Made by a program: the position numbers and the translations under genes. From an uncultured Clostridia bacterium (GTDB lineage: Bacteria; Bacillota; Clostridia; Oscillospirales; Ruminococcaceae), in assembly GCA_947307175.1 (NCBI GenBank), contig CAMZIK010000012.1, forward strand, positions 1 through 43,929: 43,929 nt of DNA, given 5' to 3'. Positions 33,847 to 40,763 of the stretch are shown here, piece by piece. Each line of letters begins with the position of its first letter. Within the stretch, counting starts at the first letter, position 1. The notes below the pieces were generated by a model that did no database searches, was not told where the DNA came from, and saw only the letters and a program-made list of their open reading frames with translations.

Positions 33847-35418
33847 TCAGCCTTTGATGAAGGTCACTACGTTTCCGCCTGCGATATAGTTCCATTCCTC
33901 GATACCGTAGTAGTTGCAGCCTGTGTGGTAGAATGCGGTCTCTTTTTCTGTGGGGTTGACCTCGTCGATGTTGATGCCCTTGTAGAAGGTGTGGTACTGT
34001 ACAGATCCGCCGAGTGCTGTGCCGATATGCTTTGCATTGTCTGCATCGTGGTAAGCCTGGCTCGTAAGGAAATTTGCGTTTGTGGGGATATCGTCAACGC
34101 AGAAACCGTTGTTCTTAAGATACTGTCTCATTGTTATGCCCTTGCCGCTTATGAATGCTGCGATAGCCTTTACATTATCAGCGTTCAGATACATTCTCGG
34201 TGCGATGTTCTCATTGAAGTATCTGGTGGACTTGTAAACAGGACCGCTCCTGCCCGAACCGTCTGTGCAGCTTGCGTAAACGGGAACTGCATTGTGGCTT
34301 GTTGTTGTTAAAAATGGGCTTACTTTAATGCTCGTAGTTCCCTTGTTTATGAACAGCATTCTGTCAGTGTTTTTGAATGTGTTGTACTTGCCGATAACGG
34401 AGCTTGCGTCATAATCTACGACTTCTCTGACAGCATATACGGGCATTTTTCTGATTTCAGGTGGAAGGTTGTTCATAGTAGTAAATGTGCTGGTAAGCAC
34501 AACGTCCTTATAGCCCTTGATGTATCTTTCGGTGCGCACGCTTGTATTTCCGAGGGCAGCCTCTTTCAGCTCGTTCACCTTCTTGGTGATAAGCGCCTGC
34601 TGGTCGGTGACCTTGTTAAGATAGTACGGATCGATGGTCTTTTTCTGCTCCGCTGTCATATTGCAGACGATCGACTGTGCGCTCAGGCACTGCATAAGTG
34701 CGTAGTAGCCTGCCATGTAATCTGTGATGATAAGCTCTGCTGCTGCGCTTGCCTTGTCAATAGCCTCGCCGCTGAACATAGAGCTCTTTGCGTAGTGCTG
34801 ATACAGGATTGTGAAGATGTCGCCCTTCTTGGTAAGGCTCGCTCTGTTGAGCGCCTGTGTCAGATTTGAGAATGTGATGAAAACGTTGTTCGATTCAGTC
34901 CAGCAGCTGCTGTTGTTTACCAGCGCCGCAATTCTTGCGAGCTTGTTTTCGTCGGTGATATCCAGCGTTCTGATGACTTCTATCTGGCTGATTATCTCGT
35001 GTATCTGTGAGTTATAGGTCTTGAAGTGGAATGAATCAAAGTCCTGCACAGCTGTGATGTTCTCGATTGAATCTCTCAGGTCATCGTTGAGGTCGTCAAG
35101 CTTTGAGAACATATCGTCTATCCTTGCGTTGATGTCGTCAAGTGAAAGCTCATCGCCCTTGCCGAGCAGGTCGTCTGTGAACAGCTTCAGCACAGGTGTT
35201 AGTAACTTTCCGCCGGGAACGAATTCCTCAATGCCCGTGAAGATCATGTCGATCCCGAGATCTCTTGCCTTTTCCAGCTGCTTTTCGTTCTGCATAGCTA
35301 TTGTTGTGTTCACTGCGTCAGTGTTGTCTGCCGATGCAGCGATAGAAGCTGCAGTTGTCATTATCATTACCGCTGCGAGCATGGCAGCTATCTTTTTTGT
35401 GATGTTTGTTTTTTTCAT
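33847..35418 (-). CDS. Secreted hypothetical protein with a helical N-terminal half; paralogue of the protein at 1-782
   Basis: 523 residues. A clear signal peptide (KKTNITKKIAAMLAAVMIM up to about residue 30) is followed by a long, mostly helical region (about 35-300) containing a coiled-coil-like segment (DDINARIDDMFSKLDDLNDD). The C-terminal 200 residues share the GINID/EEWNY..GG block with the left-edge gene. No enzyme motif is seen. AAGGAG lies before the ATG. Its promoter at 35576-35609 is one of three with identical direct repeats shared with the micro-peptide locus, so it is probably under the same SARP-type regulator. An effector, adhesin or immunity role cannot be decided. Confidence 0.85.
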   Translation of the reverse strand: MKKTNITKKIAAMLAAVMIMTTAASIAASADNTDAVNTTIAMQNEKQLEKARDLGIDMIFTGIEEFVPGGKLLTPVLKLFTDDLLGKGDELSLDDINARIDDMFSKLDDLNDDLRDSIENITAVQDFDSFHFKTYNSQIHEIISQIEVIRTLDITDENKLARIAALVNNSSCWTESNNVFITFSNLTQALNRASLTKKGDIFTILYQHYAKSSMFSGEAIDKASAAAELIITDYMAGYYALMQCLSAQSIVCNMTAEQKKTIDPYYLNKVTDQQALITKKVNELKEAALGNTSVRTERYIKGYKDVVLTSTFTTMNNLPPEIRKMPVYAVREVVDYDASSVIGKYNTFKNTDRMLFINKGTTSIKVSPFLTTTSHNAVPVYASCTDGSGRSGPVYKSTRYFNENIAPRMYLNADNVKAIAAFISGKGITMRQYLKNNGFCVDDIPTNANFLTSQAYHDADNAKHIGTALGGSVQYHTFYKGINIDEVNPTEKETAFYHTGCNYYGIEEWNYIAGGNVVTFIKG

Positions 35419-35575
35419 AGTGATCGCTCCTTCTTTATTTATCGTTTATCAGTTGTTTGTTTGTTCTTACAGCGTCCGCTTCGTTCAAAGTTTTCTCTAC
35501 GAGACCGCCTGTCTCCTCGGGTATTCCTTCTGGTGATGCGTGCTGTGATGTTTGTTTTTATCTTTCTTTGACCTA

Positions 35576-35609
35576 AGTATAACATGCCGCCTCTTACAAA
35601 CCTCTTACA
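35576..35609 (-). promoter_or_regulatory. Direct-repeat promoter (SARP-type) of the 523-residue secreted protein
   Basis: On the minus strand, TGTAAGAGG (35601-35609), two bases, TGTAAGAGG (35590-35598), eight bases, TATACT (35576-35581). Both repeats and the TATACT are identical to those at 39399 and 39672. The leader is about 150 bases and contains no further ATG. Confidence 0.8.
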
Positions 35610-35651
35610 TTATTTTTGTTTTTCAAATTTTTTTGAAAAATTTTTTTGCGC

Positions 35652-35683
35652 AAAAAAACACCCGCATCTTTGAGATACGGGTG
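35652..35683 (-). terminator. Terminator of the two-component operon
   Basis: On the minus strand, CACCCGTATCT pairs with AGATGCGGGTG (one G-U pair) around a 3-base loop and is followed by seven T. It lies 14 bases after the response regulator stop. Confidence 0.9.
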
Positions 35684-35696
35684 AGGTGATCAAAGG

Positions 35697-36485
35697 TCAG
35701 TACAGATCCTCGTCAAAGAGAAAATCTGCCCAGTAATATTGGCTCATATATTCGTTCTGGTAAGCGTTGACTGCGCCTGCGTCAAGCTCCTTGAAGCGGT
35801 AGTAATCGCAGTCGAGCAGTTCTGGCTTGACTGCAAGTGCGTTGAACTCTTTCACGACCGCAGCCTCTGCACCGACAGCTTTAAGGCTTTTCATCAGAGC
35901 ATATGTAAGCTGCTGCATATAGTTCTGCTGTTTTTTATCATAAGGCTCGTCCTCAAACAGCGCCGCTGCTATCTCCTTTATGGTACACGAGCTGCCGTTT
36001 CGGTGGACAAGATATGCAAATATCTCCTTTGCCTTGCTGCGCTCAAAGCGGACATGCTCGCCGCTTGGCAGGAAGACATCAAAGTTTCCGAAGCATTGTA
36101 CCCGTAAAAGTACATTTGATTTTGGCACGATAGGGAAGCGCAGGTCGGTAAGCTCAGCGGCAATCTTGTCCTTTGTGACAGGCTTCATGATGTATCCGCT
36201 GGCATGCATCTTCATCGCATCGCCTGCATACTCTGAAAAGCCCGTGACGAAGATTATGTTCATCTTTGGGTTTATCTCCTTGAGCTTTTTTGCAAGCTCA
36301 ACGCCGTTCATTCCACGCATATGTATATCAAGAAAAGCTATGTCGCAGCCGTTTTTCTTTGCGTCCTCAAGCAGCTCGTCCTGAAACCTGTAAGCGGTCA
36401 CGTCTGCATCGGGCTTTGCTTCCTTTATCGCCATTTCGAGCATCTTCAGCATCAGCGGCTCGTCGTCAACGCACAGCATTCTCAT
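35697..36485 (-). CDS. Response regulator with SARP/BTAD-like DNA-binding domain
   Basis: 262 residues. The receiver domain has Asp7/Asp8 (CVDDEP), the phosphorylation site Asp53 (AFLDIHMRG), Thr81 (VTGFSE) and Lys101 (IMKPVTK). Residues about 126-262 resemble the OmpR-like winged helix plus helical tail of SARP activators: RVQCFGNFDVFLPSGEHVRF, then ERSKAKEIFAYLVHR and DCDYYRF...AYQNEYMSQY. The start overlaps the kinase stop by ATGA, so the two are a cognate pair. SARPs bind direct repeats of 11-bp period 8 bp before the -10. Five such promoters lie within 8.5 kb, which makes it the probable activator of the micro-peptide and secreted-protein genes. Its C-terminal domain is duplicated in the fusion at 40764-41651. 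Confidence 0.9.
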   Translation of the reverse strand: MRMLCVDDEPLMLKMLEMAIKEAKPDADVTAYRFQDELLEDAKKNGCDIAFLDIHMRGMNGVELAKKLKEINPKMNIIFVTGFSEYAGDAMKMHASGYIMKPVTKDKIAAELTDLRFPIVPKSNVLLRVQCFGNFDVFLPSGEHVRFERSKAKEIFAYLVHRNGSSCTIKEIAAALFEDEPYDKKQQNYMQQLTYALMKSLKAVGAEAAVVKEFNALAVKPELLDCDYYRFKELDAGAVNAYQNEYMSQYYWADFLFDEDLY

Positions 36486-38119
36486 TGTCTGTCCTCCTTG
36501 TCTTTCTTGGGTATCACAACTCTTGCAGTCGTTCCAACGCCGACCTTGCTTGTGATGATTATATCAGCACCGCACATGTCTTTAAGACGCTTTTTGGTGT
36601 TTTCCATACCAACGTGTGAGCGTCCGTCGTCCTTTTTCGGTGCGTTCATATCAAAGCCCACGCCATCGTCAGAGATGATGATCTCAAAAGTATCGTCAGT
36701 CTCTTTTGAGGATATCTTCACTGTTCCGCCTGTCTTTTTCATACCCACGCCGTGCTTAACAGCGTTTTCAACTATCGGCTGTATCGACAGCAACGGCAGC
36801 TCAAAGTCGGTCGCCTGTATGTCGTACTCAATATTCAAAAGGTCGTCAAAACGCAGCTTTTCAATGTAAAGATATTTTTTTAGATGTTCAAGCTCCTTCG
36901 TGAATGGCACCGGTGCGGTCTGCTTGAGCGAATCCATATTGCCTCGCAGATAGTCCGAGAACGTCACCGTTGCCTCATACGCTGTATCGGGGTCGAGCTT
37001 GCAGAGTATCGCAATAGAGGACAGGGCGTTGTACATAAAATGCGGTCTTATCTGCGAGACCATTATCTGTACCTTTGCCTCGTAAAGCTCTTTCTGTGCG
37101 CGTTCCTTTTCGCCCGCAATGCGAATGTTCTCCTTGGTGTAATGGTCAATTTCAAGCGCAAGGTCGCTTATAGCGTCAGCAAGATACCCCAGCTCGTTTT
37201 TCACCGCTATCTTGTACATACTGCTGACTATCTTTGCGCTGTTTTTGTCGCCTGTGTATTCAAGCACCGCCTGCTCAATGCTCTTTACAGGCTTGACAGC
37301 CTTGCGGTAAAGGAAAATCAGCAGCGCCGCCATAACGATAACTATGCCGCCTACGCTTATGCACAGCGCCTTTGTTATCGTGCCTGTCAGCGAGCTGTGA
37401 AAGCTGTCCCAGTTGTATGAAATGCCGATAACAGCCCGCGTCTTTCCGCCGATTATCACAGGCTTGTAGCCGATATAGTAGTTTCCGTCATAGGGAAAAT
37501 CCGTCGCCCTTTCAAACACGATATCGCCCGAATTTGTTTCAAGCGCTTTTTGTAAAACAGGGTGGTCGGAAAGGTCAAAGTCATAGTAAGAGCCTATCTT
37601 TTTGCTGCCGCCGTTCTTGTTGCAGTCAAACAGCACAAGTCCCTGTCTGTCAGATTGCATGTCCATCAGAAACACGCTCTGCACGCTTGCCTTATCAATG
37701 CTGTTTCTGACACTTCTTTGCAGCAAGAAGAAATACGATTGCAGAAACAATAACCTCACGTCATCGGGCATGCGCTCGTACCAGCCGTATGTCAGACTAT
37801 CGGATAAACTTTCATATTCAGCTAATTTTTCGTACTGTTCATCTGTCAGATCCTTATTGTAATCAAAATCAGCCTTTTTGAGCTGTTCAAGATACCACAG
37901 CTTTATTTCATCAGGCTTTTCCTCGTCAAGAAAAACAAAGTGTAAAGCGACCTCGGGCATCATTTCCTCGATGTGACCGTTCTGCGCTTCGAGATAGCCG
38001 TTGACGGTGCTTGTGTACACCACCCACACTATCGCCGCCGTCATCAGTGCAAACAGCGGCAGCACTATCGCCGTTATCTGCGCCAGCAGCCTCTGCTTTT
38101 TCTTTTTTTCTTTTTCCAT
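36482..38119 (-). CDS. Membrane sensor histidine kinase (LytS/YesM type)
   Basis: 545 residues. Membrane helix 1 (about 11-35), an extracellular dCache-like sensor (36-248), helix 2 (about 249-271), a HAMP-like linker, then a His_kinase (PF06580) domain with His360 in SQIRPHFMYNALSS. A C-terminal HATPase domain has PIVENAVKHG, DDGVGFD and GMENTKKRL. Its partner is the SARP-type response regulator encoded downstream with ATGA overlap. The end of the sensor (DGNYYIGYKPVIIGGKTRAV, NWDSFHS) is clearly related to that of the HD-GYP protein at 41742-43283, and the first 160 residues to the fusion at 40764. It may sense an extracellular signal linked to the micro-peptides. It has its own promoter at 38163-38191. 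Confidence 0.93.
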   Translation of the reverse strand: MEKEKKKKQRLLAQITAIVLPLFALMTAAIVWVVYTSTVNGYLEAQNGHIEEMMPEVALHFVFLDEEKPDEIKLWYLEQLKKADFDYNKDLTDEQYEKLAEYESLSDSLTYGWYERMPDDVRLLFLQSYFFLLQRSVRNSIDKASVQSVFLMDMQSDRQGLVLFDCNKNGGSKKIGSYYDFDLSDHPVLQKALETNSGDIVFERATDFPYDGNYYIGYKPVIIGGKTRAVIGISYNWDSFHSSLTGTITKALCISVGGIVIVMAALLIFLYRKAVKPVKSIEQAVLEYTGDKNSAKIVSSMYKIAVKNELGYLADAISDLALEIDHYTKENIRIAGEKERAQKELYEAKVQIMVSQIRPHFMYNALSSIAILCKLDPDTAYEATVTFSDYLRGNMDSLKQTAPVPFTKELEHLKKYLYIEKLRFDDLLNIEYDIQATDFELPLLSIQPIVENAVKHGVGMKKTGGTVKISSKETDDTFEIIISDDGVGFDMNAPKKDDGRSHVGMENTKKRLKDMCGADIIITSKVGVGTTARVVIPKKDKEDRQ

Positions 38120-38162
38120 TCTATCACCTTGCTTTTCGATGGCGTTCTATGTTGTTTAATAC

Positions 38163-38191
38163 ATTATACATTACAAATACACAATTGTAAA
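38163..38191 (-). promoter_or_regulatory. Sigma-70 promoter of the kinase/regulator operon
   Basis: TTTACA (38186-38191) and TATAAT (38163-38168) on the minus strand, spacer 17, about 40 bases before the kinase ATG. No 11-bp direct repeat is seen here. Confidence 0.7.
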
Positions 38192-38285
38192 GACGTTGCG
38201 GGCAAAAACATCAAAAGCGCCCGCCTTTTTTACGAACGCTTTAAGATATATTTTTCATTTTCTGCTCCTGACTGTTTTGGGTTTT

Positions 38286-38366
38286 TCAGAAGAATATCGA
38301 GATTATCCCTGCTACGATGCAGCAGGACGTGAACGCTATCGCCGAGCCTACCATGAACGTTACCAT
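38286..38366 (-). CDS. Micro-peptide M9 (26 residues, hydrophobic)
   Basis: ATG at 38366 preceded by GAAAGGAG. Starts MVTFMVGSAIAFTSCC and ends IFF. Single predicted membrane helix. Last of nine tandem micro-ORFs on the minus strand, nearest to the kinase gene. Function unknown. Confidence 0.65.
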   Translation of the reverse strand: MVTFMVGSAIAFTSCCIVAGIISIFF

Positions 38367-38422
38367 AGTTTTTATTCTCCTTTCATTGCCAATGTTGTTT
38401 TATGCAGACTGCTGTCAGCCTG

Positions 38423-38494
38423 TCAGCTGCCGAGAATGTACAGGAAAGTTTCAAATACGACAATCCCGCCTATGATACAAAAACCTGTAAACAT
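38423..38494 (-). CDS. Micro-peptide M8 (23 residues)
   Basis: CGAAAGGAGA precedes the ATG at 38494. Starts MFTGFCIIGGIVVFETFLYI and ends LGS. It shares a pattern with M2 and M6: GG, three or four hydrophobic residues, a Glu in the middle of the helix, then hydrophobic residues ending in [YF]-[ILV]-L. Confidence 0.7.
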   Translation of the reverse strand: MFTGFCIIGGIVVFETFLYILGS

Positions 38495-38501
38495 TGTTTT
38501 T

Positions 38502-38608
38502 TCTCCTTTCGTTTTTGATTTGTTATGGCTTTTTGTGTTAAAGAACCGAGTTTAGCCAAGCTGCGAATCCGACTAATGCGGCACAAGCTCCGATAAATGT
38601 AAACATAT
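38502..38608 (-). repeat. Duplicated micro-ORF cassette, copy A
   Basis: About 105 bases including the M7 gene and its 3' flank (TTATGGCTTTTTGTG...) match copy B at 38849-38956 with few differences. It points to expansion of the array by tandem duplication. Confidence 0.8.
38538..38606 (-). CDS. Micro-peptide M7 (22 residues, identical to M4)
   Basis: Starts MFTFIGACAALVGFAAWLN and ends SVL, the same protein as M4. The Shine-Dalgarno is GAAGGA. Three bases of the coding and stop region differ from M4 without changing the peptide (TAA instead of TGA, and a synonymous change), which suggests selection on the protein. Confidence 0.7.
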   Translation of the reverse strand: MFTFIGACAALVGFAAWLNSVL

Positions 38609-38648
38609 TTTTCCTTCTTTCTGTATAGTCTTTGTTTATCGTCTATTA

Positions 38649-38717
38649 TTAAAGTACGAAAAGTAAAACTTCGCTTACCAGAAAAACTCCGCCTGCTATG
38701 CAGATCCATGTGATCAT
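38649..38717 (-). CDS. Micro-peptide M6 (22 residues)
   Basis: CGAAAGGAGA precedes the ATG at 38717. Starts MITWICIAGGVFLVSEVLLF and ends VL. Related to M2 and M8 by the central GG...E pattern. Confidence 0.7.
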   Translation of the reverse strand: MITWICIAGGVFLVSEVLLFVL

Positions 38718-38757
38718 TGTTCTTTTCTCCTTTCGTTTTATTTATTGTTGTCTGTTT

Positions 38758-38841
38758 TTATGAGAATATCTTGATTATCCAGGGAAGATTGATTATTACC
38801 TCGCCTACTACGAAGAAACCTATACAAAGTCCTGCAAACAT
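38758..38841 (-). CDS. Micro-peptide M5 (27 residues)
   Basis: CGAAAGGAGA precedes the ATG at 38841. Starts MFAGLCIGFFVVGEVIINL and ends KIFS. Hydrophobic with a central Glu and a Lys near the end. Confidence 0.7.
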   Translation of the reverse strand: MFAGLCIGFFVVGEVIINLPWIIKIFS

Positions 38842-38848
38842 ATTCTTA

Positions 38849-38956
38849 TCTCCTTTCGTTTTAGATCTGTTATGGCTTTTTTGTGTCAAAGAACCGAGTT
38901 GAGCCAAGCTGCGAATCCGACTAATGCGGCACAAGCTCCGATAAATGTAAACATAT
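38849..38956 (-). repeat. Duplicated micro-ORF cassette, copy B
   Basis: Matches copy A (38502-38608), covers M4, and includes the GTTATGGCTTTTTTGTG flank. Confidence 0.8.
38886..38954 (-). CDS. Micro-peptide M4 (22 residues, identical to M7)
   Basis: Starts MFTFIGACAALVGFAAWLN, ends SVL. The ribosome binding site is GAAAAGAGA, weaker than in the other members. Confidence 0.7.
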   Translation of the reverse strand: MFTFIGACAALVGFAAWLNSVL

Positions 38957-39000
38957 TATTTCTCTTTTCATTTAAACTTAGTTATTGTGAGCATTATTTA

Positions 39001-39087
39001 TTATCCGAAGATCGTCGTGAGGATACCTCCTACGATCATTGAAGTTGTGCTTACGCCAAGCATTACCAGACAAAATGTGATGATCAT
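39001..39087 (-). CDS. Micro-peptide M3 (28 residues)
   Basis: CGAAAGGAGA precedes the ATG at 39087. Starts MIITFCLVMLGVSTTSMIV and ends TTIFG. Single predicted membrane helix, without the central Glu. Confidence 0.68.
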   Translation of the reverse strand: MIITFCLVMLGVSTTSMIVGGILTTIFG

Positions 39088-39136
39088 ATTAATTCTCCTT
39101 TCGTTGTTGAGTTGTTTTATTTGAGCCGTCTGCTTA

Positions 39137-39208
39137 TCAGTGGTTAAGCAGGTAAATTATTGTTTCAGCAGCGACAACACCGCCGACTATCAACCAAGCT
39201 GTTAACAT
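39137..39208 (-). CDS. Micro-peptide M2 (23 residues)
   Basis: CGAAAGGAGA precedes the ATG at 39208. Starts MLTAWLIVGGVVAAETIIYL and ends LNH. Shows the central GG...E...YLL pattern shared with M6 and M8. Confidence 0.7.
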   Translation of the reverse strand: MLTAWLIVGGVVAAETIIYLLNH

Positions 39209-39260
39209 TGTTTTTCTCCTTTCGTTTTTGATTTGCCGGTGTTTATTTAAATCGTTTTAT

Positions 39261-39323
39261 TCAGAATATCTCTGGTGAATTTTTAATGAGTTCTGCCAAA
39301 AGCCAAGTCCAGAATGCTGTCAT
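39261..39323 (-). CDS. Micro-peptide M1 (20 residues)
   Basis: CGAAAGGAGA precedes the ATG at 39323. Peptide MTAFWTWLLAELIKNSPEIF: shorter, Trp-rich and more amphipathic than the others. First of the array, about 70 bases after the predicted start of transcription from the promoter at 39399-39432. Confidence 0.65.
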   Translation of the reverse strand: MTAFWTWLLAELIKNSPEIF

Positions 39324-39398
39324 TGTAATCTCTCCTTTCGTTGTTTGTTATGTTTTTTCAGTTTTGAATTTCGGGTTGTTTTCCTTTTCTCTGATTTC

Positions 39399-39432
39399 AG
39401 TATACCACGCCGCCTCTTACAAACCTCTTACA
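39399..39432 (-). promoter_or_regulatory. Direct-repeat promoter (SARP-type) of the nine-gene micro-peptide array
   Basis: On the minus strand, TGTAAGAGG (39424-39432), two bases, TGTAAGAGG (39413-39421), eight bases, TATACT (39399-39404). Repeats identical to those at 35576 and 39672. Confidence 0.82.
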
Positions 39433-39471
39433 AATTCCGAGGTTTTTCAGAATTTTTTATTTTTTTCTTTT

Positions 39472-39615
39472 TTAGTCGTCAAAGTCGTCGTAATAGTCGT
39501 CTGCACAGTAACCGTTTTCATCGACCTCACGAGTTCTTGTCAGTCTCATTATCACGTCGATGATAAATCCTACAAACCTTCCGTGCTTTTCAATTCCTCT
39601 TTCAAGCTTCTCCAT
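39472..39615 (-). CDS. 47-residue peptide with hydrophobic middle and acidic C-terminal tail
   Basis: ATG 39615 follows AAGGAGG. Starts MEKLERGIEKHGRFVGFIID and continues VIMRLTRTREVDENGY; the last ten residues are almost all Asp and Tyr. The middle could be an amphipathic or membrane-associated helix. It has its own direct-repeat promoter (39672-39705) and lies just upstream of the array. It might be a chaperone, immunity or signal component of the peptide system, but this is inference. Confidence 0.7.
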   Translation of the reverse strand: MEKLERGIEKHGRFVGFIIDVIMRLTRTREVDENGYCADDYYDDFDD

Positions 39616-39671
39616 TGTTCTTCCTCCTTGTTTATTTGTTGTTTTAAGGTGTTTTCCTTTTGTCTGTCTTG

Positions 39672-39705
39672 AGTATATCACGCTGCCTCTTACAAACCTC
39701 TTACA
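39672..39705 (-). promoter_or_regulatory. Direct-repeat promoter (SARP-type) of the 47-residue peptide
   Basis: On the minus strand, TGTAAGAGG (39697-39705), two bases, TGTAAGAGG (39686-39694), eight bases, TATACT (39672-39677). Confidence 0.82.
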
Positions 39706-39750
39706 GATTTTTTGCTTTTTCAGTTTTTTTGAAAAAATTTTTGATGCCCG

Positions 39751-39787
39751 AAAAAAAGAGGCTCATCACAGCAGCTGTGAGAGCCTC
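39751..39787 (-). terminator. Terminator of the 246-residue secreted-protein gene
   Basis: GAGGCTCATCACAGC pairs with AGCTGTGAGAGCCTC apart from a short internal mismatch, followed on the minus strand by seven T. Outer stem as in 32767-32820. Confidence 0.85.
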
Positions 39788-39809
39788 GCTTTATTGTGTT
39801 TGCTTTTTA

Positions 39810-40550
39810 TCAGAATCCCAGCCATGGAACGAAGATCGTTGTTCCCTCTGTGTCCACCCAGGTGTAGCCTGCATCAGATGCATCGAATGTTCCGCTGTGG
39901 TTGTTGCCTGTGATCTCGCTGCTGATGATGCTGCCGTCCTCGCCGTAAACCACTGCGCTCTTTACAGCGTTTGAGTAATACATCTTTGAGCCGTTTGCAA
40001 CTGCGCTGATGCTGTAAACGTTGGCTGTGTTCTCACCTGTGCGGATAGTAACTGTGATAGCGTAATTTGCATTGTCAAGCTTTTCAACATAAAGTGTGTT
40101 CTGTCCGTTAATATATGAGCCGATAGGGAAGCCGTCCTTTGCGTTGTGTATCTTCCAGTCGTTTACCTCTCCCTCAGGGATATAAAGCTTTCCGTCTTCA
40201 GCTGCAGGAGCTGCTGTTTCCTGCGGTGCAGTCTGTGTCTGCTGTGCGTAGCTCTCAGCTGCGCTTTGATCGTAAGTGTAGTTGTATCCGTTTGCGTCCT
40301 GCTGAGCTGCCTGTGTCTGAACTGCGTTCTGATCATTTGTATATGTTGTTGCCTGTGCGCTGTCAGCTGCCCTTGTGGTCACTGCCTGTGATGCAGTCTG
40401 CAGTCTGGAACTTGCCTTTTCTTTGTAGGAAGCCGATGCGGTGCATACCGTGATGCCTGTTACGATAGCCATTGCTGCTGCCACTGCGCACAGTGTTGTG
40501 ATGAACTTTCTGTTTGTCTTTCTTACCTTGTTTGTTTTTGTGTTTGTCAT
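39810..40550 (-). CDS. Secreted hypothetical protein with low-complexity linker
   Basis: 246 residues. A basic N-terminus and hydrophobic signal (KFITTLCAVAAAMAIVTGIT) are followed by a Gln/Thr/Ala/Tyr-rich linker (about 50-120), then a compact C-terminal domain of about 125 residues (GKLYIPEGEVNDWKIHNA ... TTIFVPWLGF) with mainly beta character. No enzyme motif. Its promoter at 40606-40639 has the same geometry as the other direct-repeat promoters, though a different 9-mer, so it probably belongs to the same regulon. Confidence 0.82.
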   Translation of the reverse strand: MTNTKTNKVRKTNRKFITTLCAVAAAMAIVTGITVCTASASYKEKASSRLQTASQAVTTRAADSAQATTYTNDQNAVQTQAAQQDANGYNYTYDQSAAESYAQQTQTAPQETAAPAAEDGKLYIPEGEVNDWKIHNAKDGFPIGSYINGQNTLYVEKLDNANYAITVTIRTGENTANVYSISAVANGSKMYYSNAVKSAVVYGEDGSIISSEITGNNHSGTFDASDAGYTWVDTEGTTIFVPWLGF

Positions 40551-40605
40551 TTGTGATTACTCCTTTTTAATTTTGATTTTTATTTGTTTCCCTTGCTGTG
40601 ATTAA

Positions 40606-40639
40606 ATAATACCATCCCGACTATTGCAACAACCTTGCA
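40606..40639 (-). promoter_or_regulatory. Direct-repeat promoter (SARP-type variant) of the 246-residue secreted protein
   Basis: On the minus strand, TGCAAGGTT (40631-40639), two bases, TGCAATAGT (40620-40628), eight bases, TATTAT (40606-40611). Period 11 and 8-bp gap are the same as at the three TGTAAGAGG sites. Confidence 0.68.
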
Positions 40640-40715
40640 GGAAACGAGGCTTTTAAAAAAAGCTGAAAAAATTTTTTCGGATCTCCAAAGTCCTTTGCTT
40701 TTTGCCCCGATTAAG

Positions 40716-40745
40716 TTGTAATAAAAGGTAACACAATACTATTAT
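40716..40745 (+). promoter_or_regulatory. Possible promoter of the kinase/regulator fusion
   Basis: TTGTAA (40716-40721) and TATTAT (40740-40745), spacer 18. No ribosome binding site better than AGAGG (40747-40751) precedes the ATG at 40764. Confidence 0.4.
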
Positions 40746-40763
40746 ATAGAGGTATGCGCAAAA

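Noticed and set aside
38198..38231. GCGGGC/GCCCGC hairpin followed by T6 on the plus strand
   Set aside because: It would terminate plus-strand transcription, but no plus-strand gene lies to its left; not called as the terminator of the minus-strand array because that side has no T run.
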